Shown here piece by piece: positions 26,127 to 35,231 of a DNA stretch of 64,000 bases; the stretch's first letter is position 1; every line of letters starts with the position of its first letter. A program made the position numbers and the translations under genes. The notes under the pieces were generated by a model. The model was not told the origin of the DNA. It worked only from the letters and a program-made list of their open reading frames with translations, and did not search any database. Source of the DNA: Novosphingopyxis iocasae. Its GTDB lineage: Bacteria; Pseudomonadota; Alphaproteobacteria; Sphingomonadales; Sphingomonadaceae. The stretch covers positions 1,511,001 to 1,575,000 of the forward strand of contig NZ_CP060495.1 in the NCBI RefSeq assembly GCF_014334095.1, in the 5' to 3' direction.

Positions 26127-27308
26127 ATGGCGCGCTATAAACCGGGGCCCGGCATGCTGGTGGCCGCCGCGTTCATCGGCCCCGGCACCGTTACCGCCTG
26201 TTCCGTGGCGGGTGTCGATTTCGGCATGACGCTGCTTTGGGCGTTGGTGTTTGCGGGCATCGCGACGATCACGCTGCAATATGCCGCCGCGCGGGTCGCC
26301 GTGCTGCGCGGACAGGGCTTGGCACGCGCCATGGTGGACAGCGCCGGTTCCGCGCCCGCCAAGCTGGCGCTCGGCCTCCTCATCGTCGTCGCCTTGGGCC
26401 TCGGCAATGCCGCCTATGAAAGCGGTAATATCGGGGGTGCGGCGCTGGGCCTCGGCGCGCTCGGTTTGGACGCACCCGCGCCATGGCCGGCGCTGTGCAT
26501 CGGCGCGGTGGCAGCAGGCCTGCTCGCTTTCGGACAGGTGAAATGGTTGATGCGCCTGCTGGTGGCACTCGTGATGCTGATGAGCCTTGCCTTCCTCATC
26601 GCCTGCATCGCGGTGCGGCCCGATCCGGGCGCGCTTCTGGCCGGCCTCGTGCCGCGCATTCCTGAAGGCGGCCTGTTCACCGCCATCGCGCTGATCGGCA
26701 CCACCATCGTGCCCTACAATCTGTTCCTACACGCCGCGGCCTCGCGCGAGCGTTGGAGCGCGGACGAAGACCCTGCCGAAATGCGGCTGGAGACGATCGT
26801 TTCGATCGGCATCGGCGCGCTCGTCTCGATCGCGATCCTGATAACGGCGGCGGCGAGCGGCGTGGGCGGCGGCATCGGCAATGCCGCCGATATCGCGCGG
26901 CAGGTGGAGCCGGTCTACGGCCCCCTCGCCCGCTATGCCATCGGCGCAGGGCTGTTCGGCGCGGGGCTGACCTCTTCGGTCACCGCACCGATGGCGACGG
27001 GCTACATTCTGTCCGAACTGTGGCCCGGCGGAGATCCGAAGCGCCTCGTCTTTCGCATTACGGCAACGCTGATCGTCCTGATCGGCACCCTCGTCGCGGC
27101 GACCGGAACGGATCTGGTGGCCATCATCCTGGTCGCGCAGGTGGCCAACGGGCTGCTGCTGCCGATCGTCGCCGGTATCCTCGTCTGGTTGATCCACCGT
27201 TCGCGCAGCACGGGCGCGCCTCTTCTGTGGGGTGCGGGGCTGGTGTGGCTGATTTGCCTGCTTCTCGGAACCCGTCTCGTCCTCCGCGCGCTAGGGTTAT
27301 GGCCATGA
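26127..27308 (+). CDS. NRAMP-fold membrane transporter lacking the DPGN metal motif
   Basis: A 393-residue, roughly 11-helix protein. The overall pattern matches NRAMP transporters, but the helix-1 metal signature DPGN is replaced by GPGT (18-21, in AAFIGPGTVTACS). The helix-6 A-x-x-M-P-H is replaced by T-T-I-V-P-Y (192-197), so the Asp, Asn, Ala and Met that bind manganese or iron are missing. It overlaps pxpA by ATGA and heads the 5-oxoprolinase operon. B. subtilis has an NRAMP-like gene (ycsG) in the equivalent place. A good ribosome site (GAGGAGGGG) precedes the ATG. A substrate such as 5-oxoproline is an inference. Confidence 0.9.
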   Translation: MARYKPGPGMLVAAAFIGPGTVTACSVAGVDFGMTLLWALVFAGIATITLQYAAARVAVLRGQGLARAMVDSAGSAPAKLALGLLIVVALGLGNAAYESGNIGGAALGLGALGLDAPAPWPALCIGAVAAGLLAFGQVKWLMRLLVALVMLMSLAFLIACIAVRPDPGALLAGLVPRIPEGGLFTAIALIGTTIVPYNLFLHAAASRERWSADEDPAEMRLETIVSIGIGALVSIAILITAAASGVGGGIGNAADIARQVEPVYGPLARYAIGAGLFGAGLTSSVTAPMATGYILSELWPGGDPKRLVFRITATLIVLIGTLVAATGTDLVAIILVAQVANGLLLPIVAGILVWLIHRSRSTGAPLLWGAGLVWLICLLLGTRLVLRALGLWP

Positions 27309-28066
27309 CAGCACAGATCGATCTCAATGCAGACCTTGGCGAAATGCCCGAATCGGCCGCACGCGACATCGCGATCCTGAACATCGTAACCAGCTGCAAC
27401 ATCGCCTGCGGGGGCCATGCCGGCGATGCGCAGAGCATGGCGGCGATGCTGGCAGCGGCCAAGGAACGCGGCGTCGCAGCGGGCGCGCATCCGAGCTATC
27501 CGGACTGCGAGCATTTCGGGCGCCGATCGCTCGACATCTCTGCCGATTCGCTGACGGACAGTCTGCGCGCGCAGATCGCCGCCTTTGCCGCCGTGGCGGA
27601 TCAAGCGGAGGTGCCGATCCACCACATTAAACCGCACGGCGCGCTCTACAACGATATGGCGGACGATGCGGCGCTGGCGAAACTGGTGGCCGAAACTTGC
27701 GCCGCCGCTTCGCCCGGCACGCCGCTGGTGGGCCTTGCCGGTTCGCAAGCTGAGGCGGCGGCGCACTCCGCAGGTCTTCCGTTCATTGCCGAGGCTTTTG
27801 TGGACCGGCGCTATACCGATGCCGCGCGGCTCGTTCCACGCGGCCGGGACGGCGCGGTGATCGCCGATCCCGCTGCCCGCGCCGCCCAAGCCCGCGCCCT
27901 CGCCACGGGCGAGGCCATCGAGGTGGAGGGCGGTACGTCGCTGCGCATCCGGGCCGACACGCTCTGCCTTCACAGCGATAGCGACGCCGCGCTGGAAAGC
28001 GCCGCCGCGATCCGCGCGGCGCTGGAGGAGGCAGGCCTGACGATCGAACCGGCGGCCGGTCGATGA
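27305..28066 (+). CDS. pxpA: 5-oxoprolinase subunit PxpA (LamB/YcsF family)
   Basis: Part of the ATP-dependent enzyme that opens 5-oxoproline to glutamate. The protein has 253 residues when started at the ATG overlapping the transporter stop (ATGA); an ATG two codons earlier is possible. Signatures are IDLNADLGEMPE, SCNIACGGHAGDAQSM, AAGAHPSYPDCEHFGRR and HIKPHGALYNDMADD. Length is normal. It is followed by pxpB with a four-base overlap, giving a tight A-B-C order. Confidence 0.96.
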   Translation: MTAQIDLNADLGEMPESAARDIAILNIVTSCNIACGGHAGDAQSMAAMLAAAKERGVAAGAHPSYPDCEHFGRRSLDISADSLTDSLRAQIAAFAAVADQAEVPIHHIKPHGALYNDMADDAALAKLVAETCAAASPGTPLVGLAGSQAEAAAHSAGLPFIAEAFVDRRYTDAARLVPRGRDGAVIADPAARAAQARALATGEAIEVEGGTSLRIRADTLCLHSDSDAALESAAAIRAALEEAGLTIEPAAGR

Positions 28067-28713
28067 GCAGCATTTTCACCGCCGACGATTGGCTGAGCGC
28101 GCCAATCCCGGATCGCAGCCGCCGTCACGCCGCCACCGAACATCTGCTGCGCGCCGATGACTGGGAGGAGGTCGTGCCCGGGCTGGACAGCCTGAGCGTC
28201 CGGTTCGATCCGGAACGCACCGATCCCGCTACGGCGCGCGCGCTGTTCTCCCGGCAGCTCGATCGGTCCGATGCGCATGCCGCCGCTGCGGCCCGCGAGC
28301 AGGTGATTGCAGTATGTTACGATGCGCAGTTCGCACCCGATGCGGGCATGGTGGCGGACCGGCTTGGCATCGCGTTGGACGATCTACCCCGTTGGCATGC
28401 CGCGCAGGAATGGACGGTGGACATCATCGGCTTCCAGCCCGGTTTTGCCTATTGCCGCGCGGAATGCGATATTCCGGGCATCGACCGCCTAAACGAGCCG
28501 CGCCAATCCGTTCCCGCCGGCTCGATAGGCCTGCTTGGCGGACTGTGCGGACTTTACCCCTTCGAGGGGCCGGGCGGTTGGCCGCTGATCGGACGCACGC
28601 CGCTGGCGCTGTTCGATGCATCGCGGGATCAACCTGCCCTGCTCTCCGCTGGCACTAGCGTGCGGTTTGAAGCGATCGATCGCGCGCAATTTGACGAAAT
28701 GGCAAGCCGCTGA
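28063..28713 (+). CDS. pxpB: 5-oxoprolinase subunit PxpB (KipI-like)
   Basis: A 216-residue protein of the allophanate hydrolase subunit 1 / KipI family. Landmarks are LDSLSVRFDPERTD, VIAVCYDAQFAPD, IIGFQPGFAYC and PRQSVPAGSIGLLGGLCGLYPFEGPGGWPL in two adjacent pieces. It works with PxpA and PxpC. In Bacillus the homologue also inhibits the sporulation kinase KinA, which is not expected here. The start overlaps the pxpA stop and its stop overlaps pxpC. Confidence 0.95.
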   Translation: MSSIFTADDWLSAPIPDRSRRHAATEHLLRADDWEEVVPGLDSLSVRFDPERTDPATARALFSRQLDRSDAHAAAAAREQVIAVCYDAQFAPDAGMVADRLGIALDDLPRWHAAQEWTVDIIGFQPGFAYCRAECDIPGIDRLNEPRQSVPAGSIGLLGGLCGLYPFEGPGGWPLIGRTPLALFDASRDQPALLSAGTSVRFEAIDRAQFDEMASR

Positions 28714-29642
28714 TGGCGCGGATGCACATTCTTGATGGCGGCCTGCAGACCAGCCTGCAGGGTCGGCCAATGGCGGGGCGGCGGCACATCGCCCTTCCCG
28801 GCGCGGGCCCCGCCGATCCGGTGAGCCAGGCGCTCGCCAACTGGTGCGTCGGCAACGCGCCCGATGCCGCGACGCTGGAGATCACGCTTTCGGGCGCAAG
28901 TGTCCGATTCGATGCGCCGGCGACGGTCGCGGTCTGCGGCGCGGCGGACAGTGCGGATATCGATGGGCGCGGCGTGGACACGCAGCGCAGCCACCGGCTT
29001 GAGGCGGGATCGGTGCTGCATATCCACGGCGCGCGGCGCGGCGTGCGCAGCTATCTGGCCGTTGCGGCCGGGTTCGATGCGCCGCAACTGCTCGGCGGCA
29101 CCTCCTCCTATCTGCCCGCGGCTATCGGCAAGCCGCTGTTGCGCGCGGGAATGGAGCTAGGCTTTACCCGCGGCGATGCGGGCGAGGAGCGGCATGTGCC
29201 GGACAGCTACCGGCTGACGATGACGGACGAGATCGGGCTCCACGCCGTGCCCGGGCCCGAATACGATCGGCTGGATGCCGAGGGGCGGCGCGCGCTGTTC
29301 GAGGATGCGTTCACGATCGGCAACCGCGCCAATCGTATCGGTTGCGAGCTGGAGAACACGGCCTTGCGCCCCGCCCCTTCGGGTATCACCAGCGCGGCGG
29401 TATTTCCGGGCACCGTACAGGCGCCGCCTTCGGGCAAGCCCTTTTTGTTGGGCGTCGATGCGCAAACCACGGGCGGCTATCCGCGCATTGCGCAGGTTAT
29501 CCGCGCGGACCGGCACAGCATCGGCCAACTGCGGCCCGGAACCCGCGTGCGGTTCCTGCGCACAGACCCGGAGCGAGCCGCCGAAATCCTGCGGCGCAAG
29601 CTGTTGCTGTGGCGCGCGCTTACGCCTTCGCTGCACTTATAG
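28713..29642 (+). CDS. pxpC: 5-oxoprolinase subunit PxpC (KipA-like)
   Basis: A 309-residue protein of the allophanate hydrolase subunit 2 family, third subunit of 5-oxoprolinase. It opens MARMHILDGGLQTSLQG, as in KipA-type proteins. It carries GARRGVRSYLAVAAGFD, LGGTSSYLPAAIG and NRIGCELENTALRP, and ends with GQLRPGTRVRFLR. The start is TGATG-coupled to pxpB. The operon closes at a strong hairpin just downstream. Confidence 0.95.
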   Translation: MARMHILDGGLQTSLQGRPMAGRRHIALPGAGPADPVSQALANWCVGNAPDAATLEITLSGASVRFDAPATVAVCGAADSADIDGRGVDTQRSHRLEAGSVLHIHGARRGVRSYLAVAAGFDAPQLLGGTSSYLPAAIGKPLLRAGMELGFTRGDAGEERHVPDSYRLTMTDEIGLHAVPGPEYDRLDAEGRRALFEDAFTIGNRANRIGCELENTALRPAPSGITSAAVFPGTVQAPPSGKPFLLGVDAQTTGGYPRIAQVIRADRHSIGQLRPGTRVRFLRTDPERAAEILRRKLLLWRALTPSLHL

Positions 29643-29643
29643 A

Positions 29644-29688
29644 AAAACCGCCACCGCGGGCAGCCGAAGCTTCCGCGATGGCGGTTTT
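29644..29688. terminator. bidirectional hairpin terminator between pxpC and rpmE
   Basis: Arms at 29644-29659 and 29673-29688 pair over 16 bases with one mismatch around a 13-base loop. The stem ends in AAAA/TTTT on both strands, so it can stop both pxpC (plus) and rpmE (minus) transcripts. Confidence 0.8.
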
Positions 29689-29725
29689 AAAAGATACCGG
29701 GGGTTCGCGAAGAACCCGCGCCGGA

Positions 29726-29953
29726 TCACTTCTTGAGGCTGAGCCCGCCGAAGCGCTTGTTGAAGCGTGCCACCTGGCCGCCCTGATCCATCAGGCGCTG
29801 GTTGCCGCCGGTCCATGCCGGGTGCGAGGTGGGATCGATATCCAGCTGCAGCGTGTCGCCTTCCGCGCCCCAGGTCGAGCGGGTCTCGAACACGGTGCCG
29901 TCGGTCATCTGGACCTTGATCATGTGGTAATCGGGGTGAAGATCTTTTTTCAT
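29726..29953 (-). CDS. rpmE: 50S ribosomal protein L31
   Basis: A 75-residue ribosomal protein starting [20 protein letters not shown], with the conserved [14 protein letters not shown] and a [10 protein letters not shown] end. It lacks the CxxC zinc cysteines, so it is a zinc-independent L31 form. That may matter if zinc-scarce conditions are common. It lies downstream of the fabZ terminator and upstream of the shared hairpin with pxpC. Confidence 0.97.
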   Translation of the reverse strand: MKKDLHPDYHMIKVQMTDGTVFETRSTWGAEGDTLQLDIDPTSHPAWTGGNQRLMDQGGQVARFNKRFGGLSLKK

Positions 29954-30004
29954 GCGCTTAGGCTCCGATTGCAGGCCGGTTTCCGAACGGCCATGGGGAG
30001 GAAA

Positions 30005-30027
30005 GCGCGCGCCTTAACGGCGCGCGC
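30005..30027 (-). terminator. hairpin after fabZ
   Basis: A perfect nine-pair GC stem (30005-30013 with 30019-30027) and a five-base loop, followed on the minus strand by TTTCC. Likely reduces transcription from the bam operon into rpmE. Confidence 0.6.
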
Positions 30028-30063
30028 GGGAATTGGCAAGCGATGTGCTACGCTCTTAGCGGA

Positions 30064-30525
30064 TCAGCTGGCGGACGGCGGGTCCGCGATCATCGCGGTG
30101 AAGCTGGCTTCGGCGGCAAGCTGATCGCCGATCATGGCCTTGCCTTCGAACCGGCACACGCGCGCGCGCTTCTGCAGGAAGGAGACGTTGAGCTCCAGCA
30201 AACAGCCCGGTTCCACCGGCGCACGGAACTTCGCGTTCTCGATCGCCATGAAATAGACGAGCTTGTTCGATCCGACCAAATCGAAGCTTTCCATCGCCAG
30301 TACGCCGGCAGCCTGCGCCAGCGCCTCGACGATCATCACGCCGGGCATGATCGGACGGCCGGGGAAATGCCCCTGGAAGAAGTTTTCGTTCATCGTGACG
30401 GCCTTCACCGCCTTGATGCTTTCGCCTTTTTCCAGTTCGACCACGCGGTCGACCAGCAGCATGGGATAACGGTGCGGGAGCACCGCCATCACCTTTCGAA
30501 CGTCATAATCCAGCGCGTCAGCCAT
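30064..30525 (-). CDS. fabZ: 3-hydroxyacyl-ACP dehydratase FabZ
   Basis: Dehydrates 3-hydroxyacyl-ACP in fatty-acid elongation. The 153-residue hotdog-fold product shows [13 protein letters not shown] and the active-site helix [20 protein letters not shown], which contains the catalytic His and Glu. The C-terminus reads [17 protein letters not shown]. Length is normal. In LPS-making bacteria fabZ is flanked by lpxD and lpxA; here it directly follows the skp-like gene with an 11-base gap, and no lpx gene is present. Confidence 0.97.
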   Translation of the reverse strand: MADALDYDVRKVMAVLPHRYPMLLVDRVVELEKGESIKAVKAVTMNENFFQGHFPGRPIMPGVMIVEALAQAAGVLAMESFDLVGSNKLVYFMAIENAKFRAPVEPGCLLELNVSFLQKRARVCRFEGKAMIGDQLAAEASFTAMIADPPSAS

Positions 30526-30536
30526 GGTCAGTCGCT

Positions 30537-31196
30537 TCAGCGGCTTTCGGGCTGTGCCGCGGCGGCGGCGGGCTGTGCCTGCTGCTGCGCGGCAAGACGC
30601 TCCCGCTGCGCACGCGGCAGCCAGCCGGCGGGCGGCACGATCTGCGCGGCGGGGATCAGGCGGTTGAGCTGCGCCGTGATCTCATCGGTTAGGTCATATG
30701 CGTCATCGCCATCGATTACCGAACCGGCGCCGAGCAGGAGGCTCACCTTCGCCTGGGCGCGGGCGGCGTCTACGGCGGCCTTCAGCTGATCGCTGATCTG
30801 TTCATTCACATAAGCTTCGGACAAAGCGACCGGCTGCAGAATCTGCTGCAGCTGCTGCTCGCTGTCGTTCTGGATCTGCTGGATCTGGCCGTAGAGCGTC
30901 TGCAGCTGGGTCTGATCGGGCGTTGCCGACTGGCGCGCAGTGTTGAACTGATTGGCCAGCGGCTCGAGACGCTGCGCAGCGGCCTGGCGAGCGGACTGCG
31001 CCTGCTGGATCTGCGCGGCATAAGTGGTCTGACGCTGCTGAGCTGCGGTCGTGTACGCGCTCGACTGGCGGGCGGCGGCTTCCAGATCGGCAAAGGCGAT
31101 ACCCTTCACCTGCTGTGCGGCCACGGGGGCGGCGAGCGAAACGGTGGCCGTGGTTGCCGCAAGAGCCAGCGACGCGGCTTTGATCAGATGTTTCAT
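30537..31196 (-). CDS. skp: Skp/OmpH family periplasmic chaperone
   Basis: A 219-residue exported protein: signal peptide ([21 protein letters not shown]) and then a long, Gln/Ala-rich alpha-helical coiled coil (about residues 40-170). This is the Skp/OmpH architecture that holds unfolded outer-membrane proteins. The chain is longer than E. coli Skp (161), with a Gln/Ala-rich C-terminal tail. It starts at the last base of bamA and lies between bamA and fabZ, the usual location. Confidence 0.9.
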   Translation of the reverse strand: MKHLIKAASLALAATTATVSLAAPVAAQQVKGIAFADLEAAARQSSAYTTAAQQRQTTYAAQIQQAQSARQAAAQRLEPLANQFNTARQSATPDQTQLQTLYGQIQQIQNDSEQQLQQILQPVALSEAYVNEQISDQLKAAVDAARAQAKVSLLLGAGSVIDGDDAYDLTDEITAQLNRLIPAAQIVPPAGWLPRAQRERLAAQQQAQPAAAAAQPESR

Positions 31197-33985
31197 CAGA
31201 ATTGGGTTCCTACGTTGAACGTGAAGGTCTTGGTATCGTCGCCCTCCTGCTTCAGCAGCGCCGTTGCGACGTCGATGCGAAGCGGGCCGAAGGGCGAGTT
31301 CCAGTTGACGCCGGCGCCGATCGAAACGCGCGGGCTGGCGCTGTCCCCGACGAACCGTTCCTGGAACGGCGTGCCGGTGCTGGTGAGAACGGTGGCACCG
31401 GCCGGGCAGGTGTCGCCCATGCCTTCCACCGTGCTCGCCGGATTGTCACCCGACGCCGGAACCGCGCAGGCGACATTGCCCGACGGGAAGCGCTGGGTGG
31501 TGGTCAGGCGCGGATCGCCGGGCAGGAAGCTGTCCACCAGCGGCCGCGTAATATCGAAGACCGAGCCGATGTCGACGAAGACCGACGGGCGCAGGCCCAG
31601 CTCGCGCACGCTCGAGCCGAGCGGAACTTCCAGCTCGAACCGGCCCAGATAATAGGCCCGGCCACCAATGGCGCTGTCCTGAATGCTGTTGCGATCGGTC
31701 GGGAAGAGCGGCTCACCCTGATCGTTGAGCACGATATCGGCCGCGCTGCTGTTCGAATTGCAGGCCACGGGATCGCCGCCGCCTTCGGCAGTGTTCATGC
31801 ACAGCACCGGGCCGCGCTGCACGCGGGGGCCGATGCCGCGAATGTCGAAACCGCGGATCTGGGGTTCACCCAGGAAGAAGCGGTCGGTCAGACGGATATC
31901 GTCGACCCCTTGCGACTCGAGCCCACGATTTTCGAGCGGATGGATGTACCCGCCCTCGGCGCGAACGGAGAAGATGAAGCCGTTATAGACGTTCCACCAT
32001 TTGCCGCTTTCAACCTTGGTTCGGATGAACTTCACATCACCGCCCAGACCGGCGAAGTCCTGCGTCAGCGTGACATAGTGGCCACGTCGCGGACGGATGC
32101 GGTTGTCGCGCGTGTCGTAGTTCAGTGAATAGCTGAGCTGCGAGGTGATGCGGTTACCCTCGGCATCGCAGAGATAGCGGTTGATCAGGCTGGGATCGCA
32201 CTCCAGCACGCCATCGCCATTGATGTCGGACCGGAAACGATCGTTCACCGTCACATCGTCGTTGACGAGGCTGTAGCGCAGCGAGCCGTAGAGATATTCG
32301 TTGATCGGCACGCCGACGCCAACCTGCGCACCGGTGGAGATCTGGTTGAAGTTCGTCTGCCGGTCGTTGTTCACGCCGAAGAAGAAGTTGCTGTAATCCT
32401 TACGGAAAATATCGCCGCTGATCGCGATGTTCTTGTCGAACAGATAAGGCTCGGTAAAGCCCAGCTGGACCGACTTGTTGAACTGCGAATAGCTGGCCGA
32501 GGCGCGCAGCGTCTGGCCCTTGCCGCGGAAGTTGCGCTGCTGGATCGAGCCCTGGAAAATGAAGTTCTCGATCGAGGAGAAGCCCGCCGACAGCGTCAGC
32601 TCACCGGTCGAGCGTTCCTGCACGTCGGTCGACAGGATGATCCGGTCGGGCTCGCTGCCCTGGCGCTGCTTGATCTCCAGATCGTCCTGGAAATAGCCGA
32701 GCGACTTGATGCGGTTGGCCGAACGCTGCACCTGGAAGCTGTTGAACGCATCACCTTCGGCTAGACGGAATTCACGGCGGATCACCTTGTCTTCGGTGAT
32801 GCGATTGCCGTTGATCTCCACCTCTTCCACATAGGTCCGATCCGAGTCGGCGACCTGGAAGGTGATGTTCATCACATGATCTTCGCGGTTCGGATCATAT
32901 TGCGGCCGGACATCGGCAAACGCATAACCGAACAGGCCGGCAGTCTCGGTCAGGCTCTCGACCGTGTCTTCCACCAGCTTGGCGTTGAACCAGTCACCCT
33001 TCTTGATCGCGAGATTGCGCGTCAGCGCCTCGCTATCGAAGTCGCGGATTTCGCTCTCGACCTTCACATCGCCGAATTTGTAGCGATCTCCTTCCTCCAC
33101 CACATAAGTGATGATGAAGTCCTTTTTGTCCGGCGTCAGCTCGGCAACCGCGGAAACGACGCGGAAATCAGCATAGCCTTCGGTCAGATAGAACTGGCGC
33201 AGCTTCTGCTGGTCGGCGGCAAGCCGATCCGGATCGTAGCTGGTGTTCGACGAGAAGAAGCGGAAGAAGCGCGACTGCTTCGTGTACATCTCGCTGCGAA
33301 GTTCGCTGTCCGAGAACTCCTCATTGCCGATGATGTTGATCGCGCGGACCTTGGACTTGGGCCCCTCGTTGATTTCGAATACGATATCGACGCGGTTCTG
33401 ATCGAGTTGCACCGCCTTCGGCTCCACGCTCGCAGCGAAGCGGCCCTGGCGCTTGTAGAGCTCGATGATGCGCGCAACGTCCGCACGCACTTTGGACCGG
33501 GTGAAGATCTGGCGCGGCGCCAGCTTGATCTCCGGCGTGATCTTATCGGTCTTGAGGCGCTTATTGCCCTCGATCAGGATGCGGTTGATCACCGGGTTCT
33601 CGACCACGGTTATTAGCACATTGCCGTTATCGTTGCGGATCGAATAATCCGCGAACAGCTCGGTCTCGGCCAGATCGCGCAGCGCCTGGTCGGCCGCTTC
33701 CGGCGTGTAGACCTGGCCCGGACGCAGCTTGATATAGGTGAGCACCGTATTGGGCTCCAGCCGCTGGGTGCCCGCGACGGAAATGGTGCGGATCACATCC
33801 TGTCCGGGGCGGGTTGCGTCCGTCTGAACGGCCTGCTGCGTTGCCGGCGCGGTCGCGGCCGGCTGGGCGGTCTCGCTCTGCGCGGAAGCTGGCGCGGCAA
33901 TGCCCGCCAGGATGGTGCCGCTGAGGAGCGCCGCAGCGAAGCGCGTGCGACCGTTCGTGCAATGACGTGCTGTCACCTGGATCAA
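31196..33985 (-). CDS. bamA: outer membrane protein assembly factor BamA
   Basis: Inserts beta-barrel proteins into the outer membrane. With a TTG start at 33985 (AAGGGA six bases upstream) it has 929 residues. An ATG at 34033 (945 residues) is possible, but would give an unusually long pre-signal stretch. The signal peptide AAALLSGTILAGIAAPASAQ is followed by about five POTRA repeats and a 16-strand barrel, with blocks IRLTDRFFLGEPQIRGFD, SVRELGLRPSVFVDIGSVFD and RVSIGAGVNWNSPFGPLR near the end. The final residue is phenylalanine (NVGTQF), the BAM recognition signal. Confidence 0.97.
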   Translation of the reverse strand: MIQVTARHCTNGRTRFAAALLSGTILAGIAAPASAQSETAQPAATAPATQQAVQTDATRPGQDVIRTISVAGTQRLEPNTVLTYIKLRPGQVYTPEAADQALRDLAETELFADYSIRNDNGNVLITVVENPVINRILIEGNKRLKTDKITPEIKLAPRQIFTRSKVRADVARIIELYKRQGRFAASVEPKAVQLDQNRVDIVFEINEGPKSKVRAINIIGNEEFSDSELRSEMYTKQSRFFRFFSSNTSYDPDRLAADQQKLRQFYLTEGYADFRVVSAVAELTPDKKDFIITYVVEEGDRYKFGDVKVESEIRDFDSEALTRNLAIKKGDWFNAKLVEDTVESLTETAGLFGYAFADVRPQYDPNREDHVMNITFQVADSDRTYVEEVEINGNRITEDKVIRREFRLAEGDAFNSFQVQRSANRIKSLGYFQDDLEIKQRQGSEPDRIILSTDVQERSTGELTLSAGFSSIENFIFQGSIQQRNFRGKGQTLRASASYSQFNKSVQLGFTEPYLFDKNIAISGDIFRKDYSNFFFGVNNDRQTNFNQISTGAQVGVGVPINEYLYGSLRYSLVNDDVTVNDRFRSDINGDGVLECDPSLINRYLCDAEGNRITSQLSYSLNYDTRDNRIRPRRGHYVTLTQDFAGLGGDVKFIRTKVESGKWWNVYNGFIFSVRAEGGYIHPLENRGLESQGVDDIRLTDRFFLGEPQIRGFDIRGIGPRVQRGPVLCMNTAEGGGDPVACNSNSSAADIVLNDQGEPLFPTDRNSIQDSAIGGRAYYLGRFELEVPLGSSVRELGLRPSVFVDIGSVFDITRPLVDSFLPGDPRLTTTQRFPSGNVACAVPASGDNPASTVEGMGDTCPAGATVLTSTGTPFQERFVGDSASPRVSIGAGVNWNSPFGPLRIDVATALLKQEGDDTKTFTFNVGTQF

Positions 33986-34103
33986 TCCCGTTCCCTTACC
34001 GGCGGCGCGCGCCGGTCCCAATTCCGCCGGCATGGGGGCCGGCTCCTATTCAATCGGGCGCCGCCTTGCACGAAGCAGGCGGTCCGATCAAGAAAGCTTC
34101 GCC

Positions 34104-35231
34104 TTAGAAGAGGCCGAAGGACGACAGATCGTTGAAGGTCACCAGCAGCATGAAGGCGATGACGACGGCAAAACCCGTCCTGTAGGCCCATTCCATGGCC
34201 TGCGGACCGACGGGCTTTCGCCGCACGGCCTCCACCGCATACATCAGGAGGTGCCCTCCATCGAGCATCGGAATTGGCAGCAGGTTAATGAACCCCAAGT
34301 TAATCGAGATCAGCGCGATAAAACCGATGAAAGCGTAAAGACCAAGGCTCAGTTGTTCGCCCGAAACCTGCGCGATCTTCAGCGGCCCGCCCAGCTCCTT
34401 GACCGAACGGCGCCCGGTGAAAACCTGGCCGAGTGTGGTCACCATCAGACGAACGACATCGCCGGTCTGCTTCGTCGCTGCGATCGGGGCCTCCCACAGC
34501 GGCACATCGCGCATCACCTGCTGCGGCCAGGGAATACCCAGAAGGCCCAGCTTGTATTGGTTGCCGAACCGGTCCTGCTCGATGCGCACGCCCAGCGTAC
34601 CCTGCAATTGCAACTCGCGCCCTGCCCGCTCGACGGCGATCGTCACCGGCTCGGCAGGATGGATCGAGACCTCGCGCGCCATCGCGCCAAAGGTTTCGGT
34701 GCGGTTGCCGTTGATGGCGAGGATCTCATCGCCCGGCTGAAGACCGATTTCGGCGGCCGCGGTGTTGGCGGGGACTTCCGGTACCACGCTGGGCGTTACC
34801 GGCTGGCCGAAGGCGATGAAGAAGCCTGCAAAGATGGCGATCGCCACGGCGAAATTCGTGACCGGCCCCGCCGCGACGATGATCGCGCGTTGCCATAAGG
34901 GCTTGGACTGGAACATCTGCGATCGCTCGGCCTCAGGTAGACGCTCGAACTCCGGATCGGGCTGGCTCGCCGCACCCATATCGCCGGCGAACTGAACATA
35001 ACCGCCCAGCGGCAGCATCGCGATCTTCCAGCGGGTACCGCGTTTGTCCGTCCAGCCGGTCAGTTCCTTGCCGAAGCCGATCGAAAAGGCATCCGCCTTC
35101 ACCCCGAACAGCCGCCCCGCCCAATAATGCCCATATTCGTGCACGAACACGAGCGAGCCGATCACCACCGCAAAGGCGAACAGCGTCAACAGCAGGCCGG
35201 GGCCTTCAGTCACCACGCGCAAACTCTCCAA
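34104..35231 (-). CDS. rseP: RIP metalloprotease RseP (site-2 protease family)
   Basis: Intramembrane zinc protease that cleaves anti-sigma factors. It has 375 residues: the zinc-binding motif VFVHEYGHYWAG (His31, Glu32, His35), a PDZ domain near GLQPGDEILAINGNR, and the late membrane motif NLLPIPMLDGGHLL with the third metal ligand Asp. The start overlaps dxr by 26 bases; GTG starts a few codons in (35216, 35213) are also possible. Located between dxr and bamA as in many alphaproteobacteria. Confidence 0.95.
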   Translation of the reverse strand: MESLRVVTEGPGLLLTLFAFAVVIGSLVFVHEYGHYWAGRLFGVKADAFSIGFGKELTGWTDKRGTRWKIAMLPLGGYVQFAGDMGAASQPDPEFERLPEAERSQMFQSKPLWQRAIIVAAGPVTNFAVAIAIFAGFFIAFGQPVTPSVVPEVPANTAAAEIGLQPGDEILAINGNRTETFGAMAREVSIHPAEPVTIAVERAGRELQLQGTLGVRIEQDRFGNQYKLGLLGIPWPQQVMRDVPLWEAPIAATKQTGDVVRLMVTTLGQVFTGRRSVKELGGPLKIAQVSGEQLSLGLYAFIGFIALISINLGFINLLPIPMLDGGHLLMYAVEAVRRKPVGPQAMEWAYRTGFAVVIAFMLLVTFNDLSSFGLF

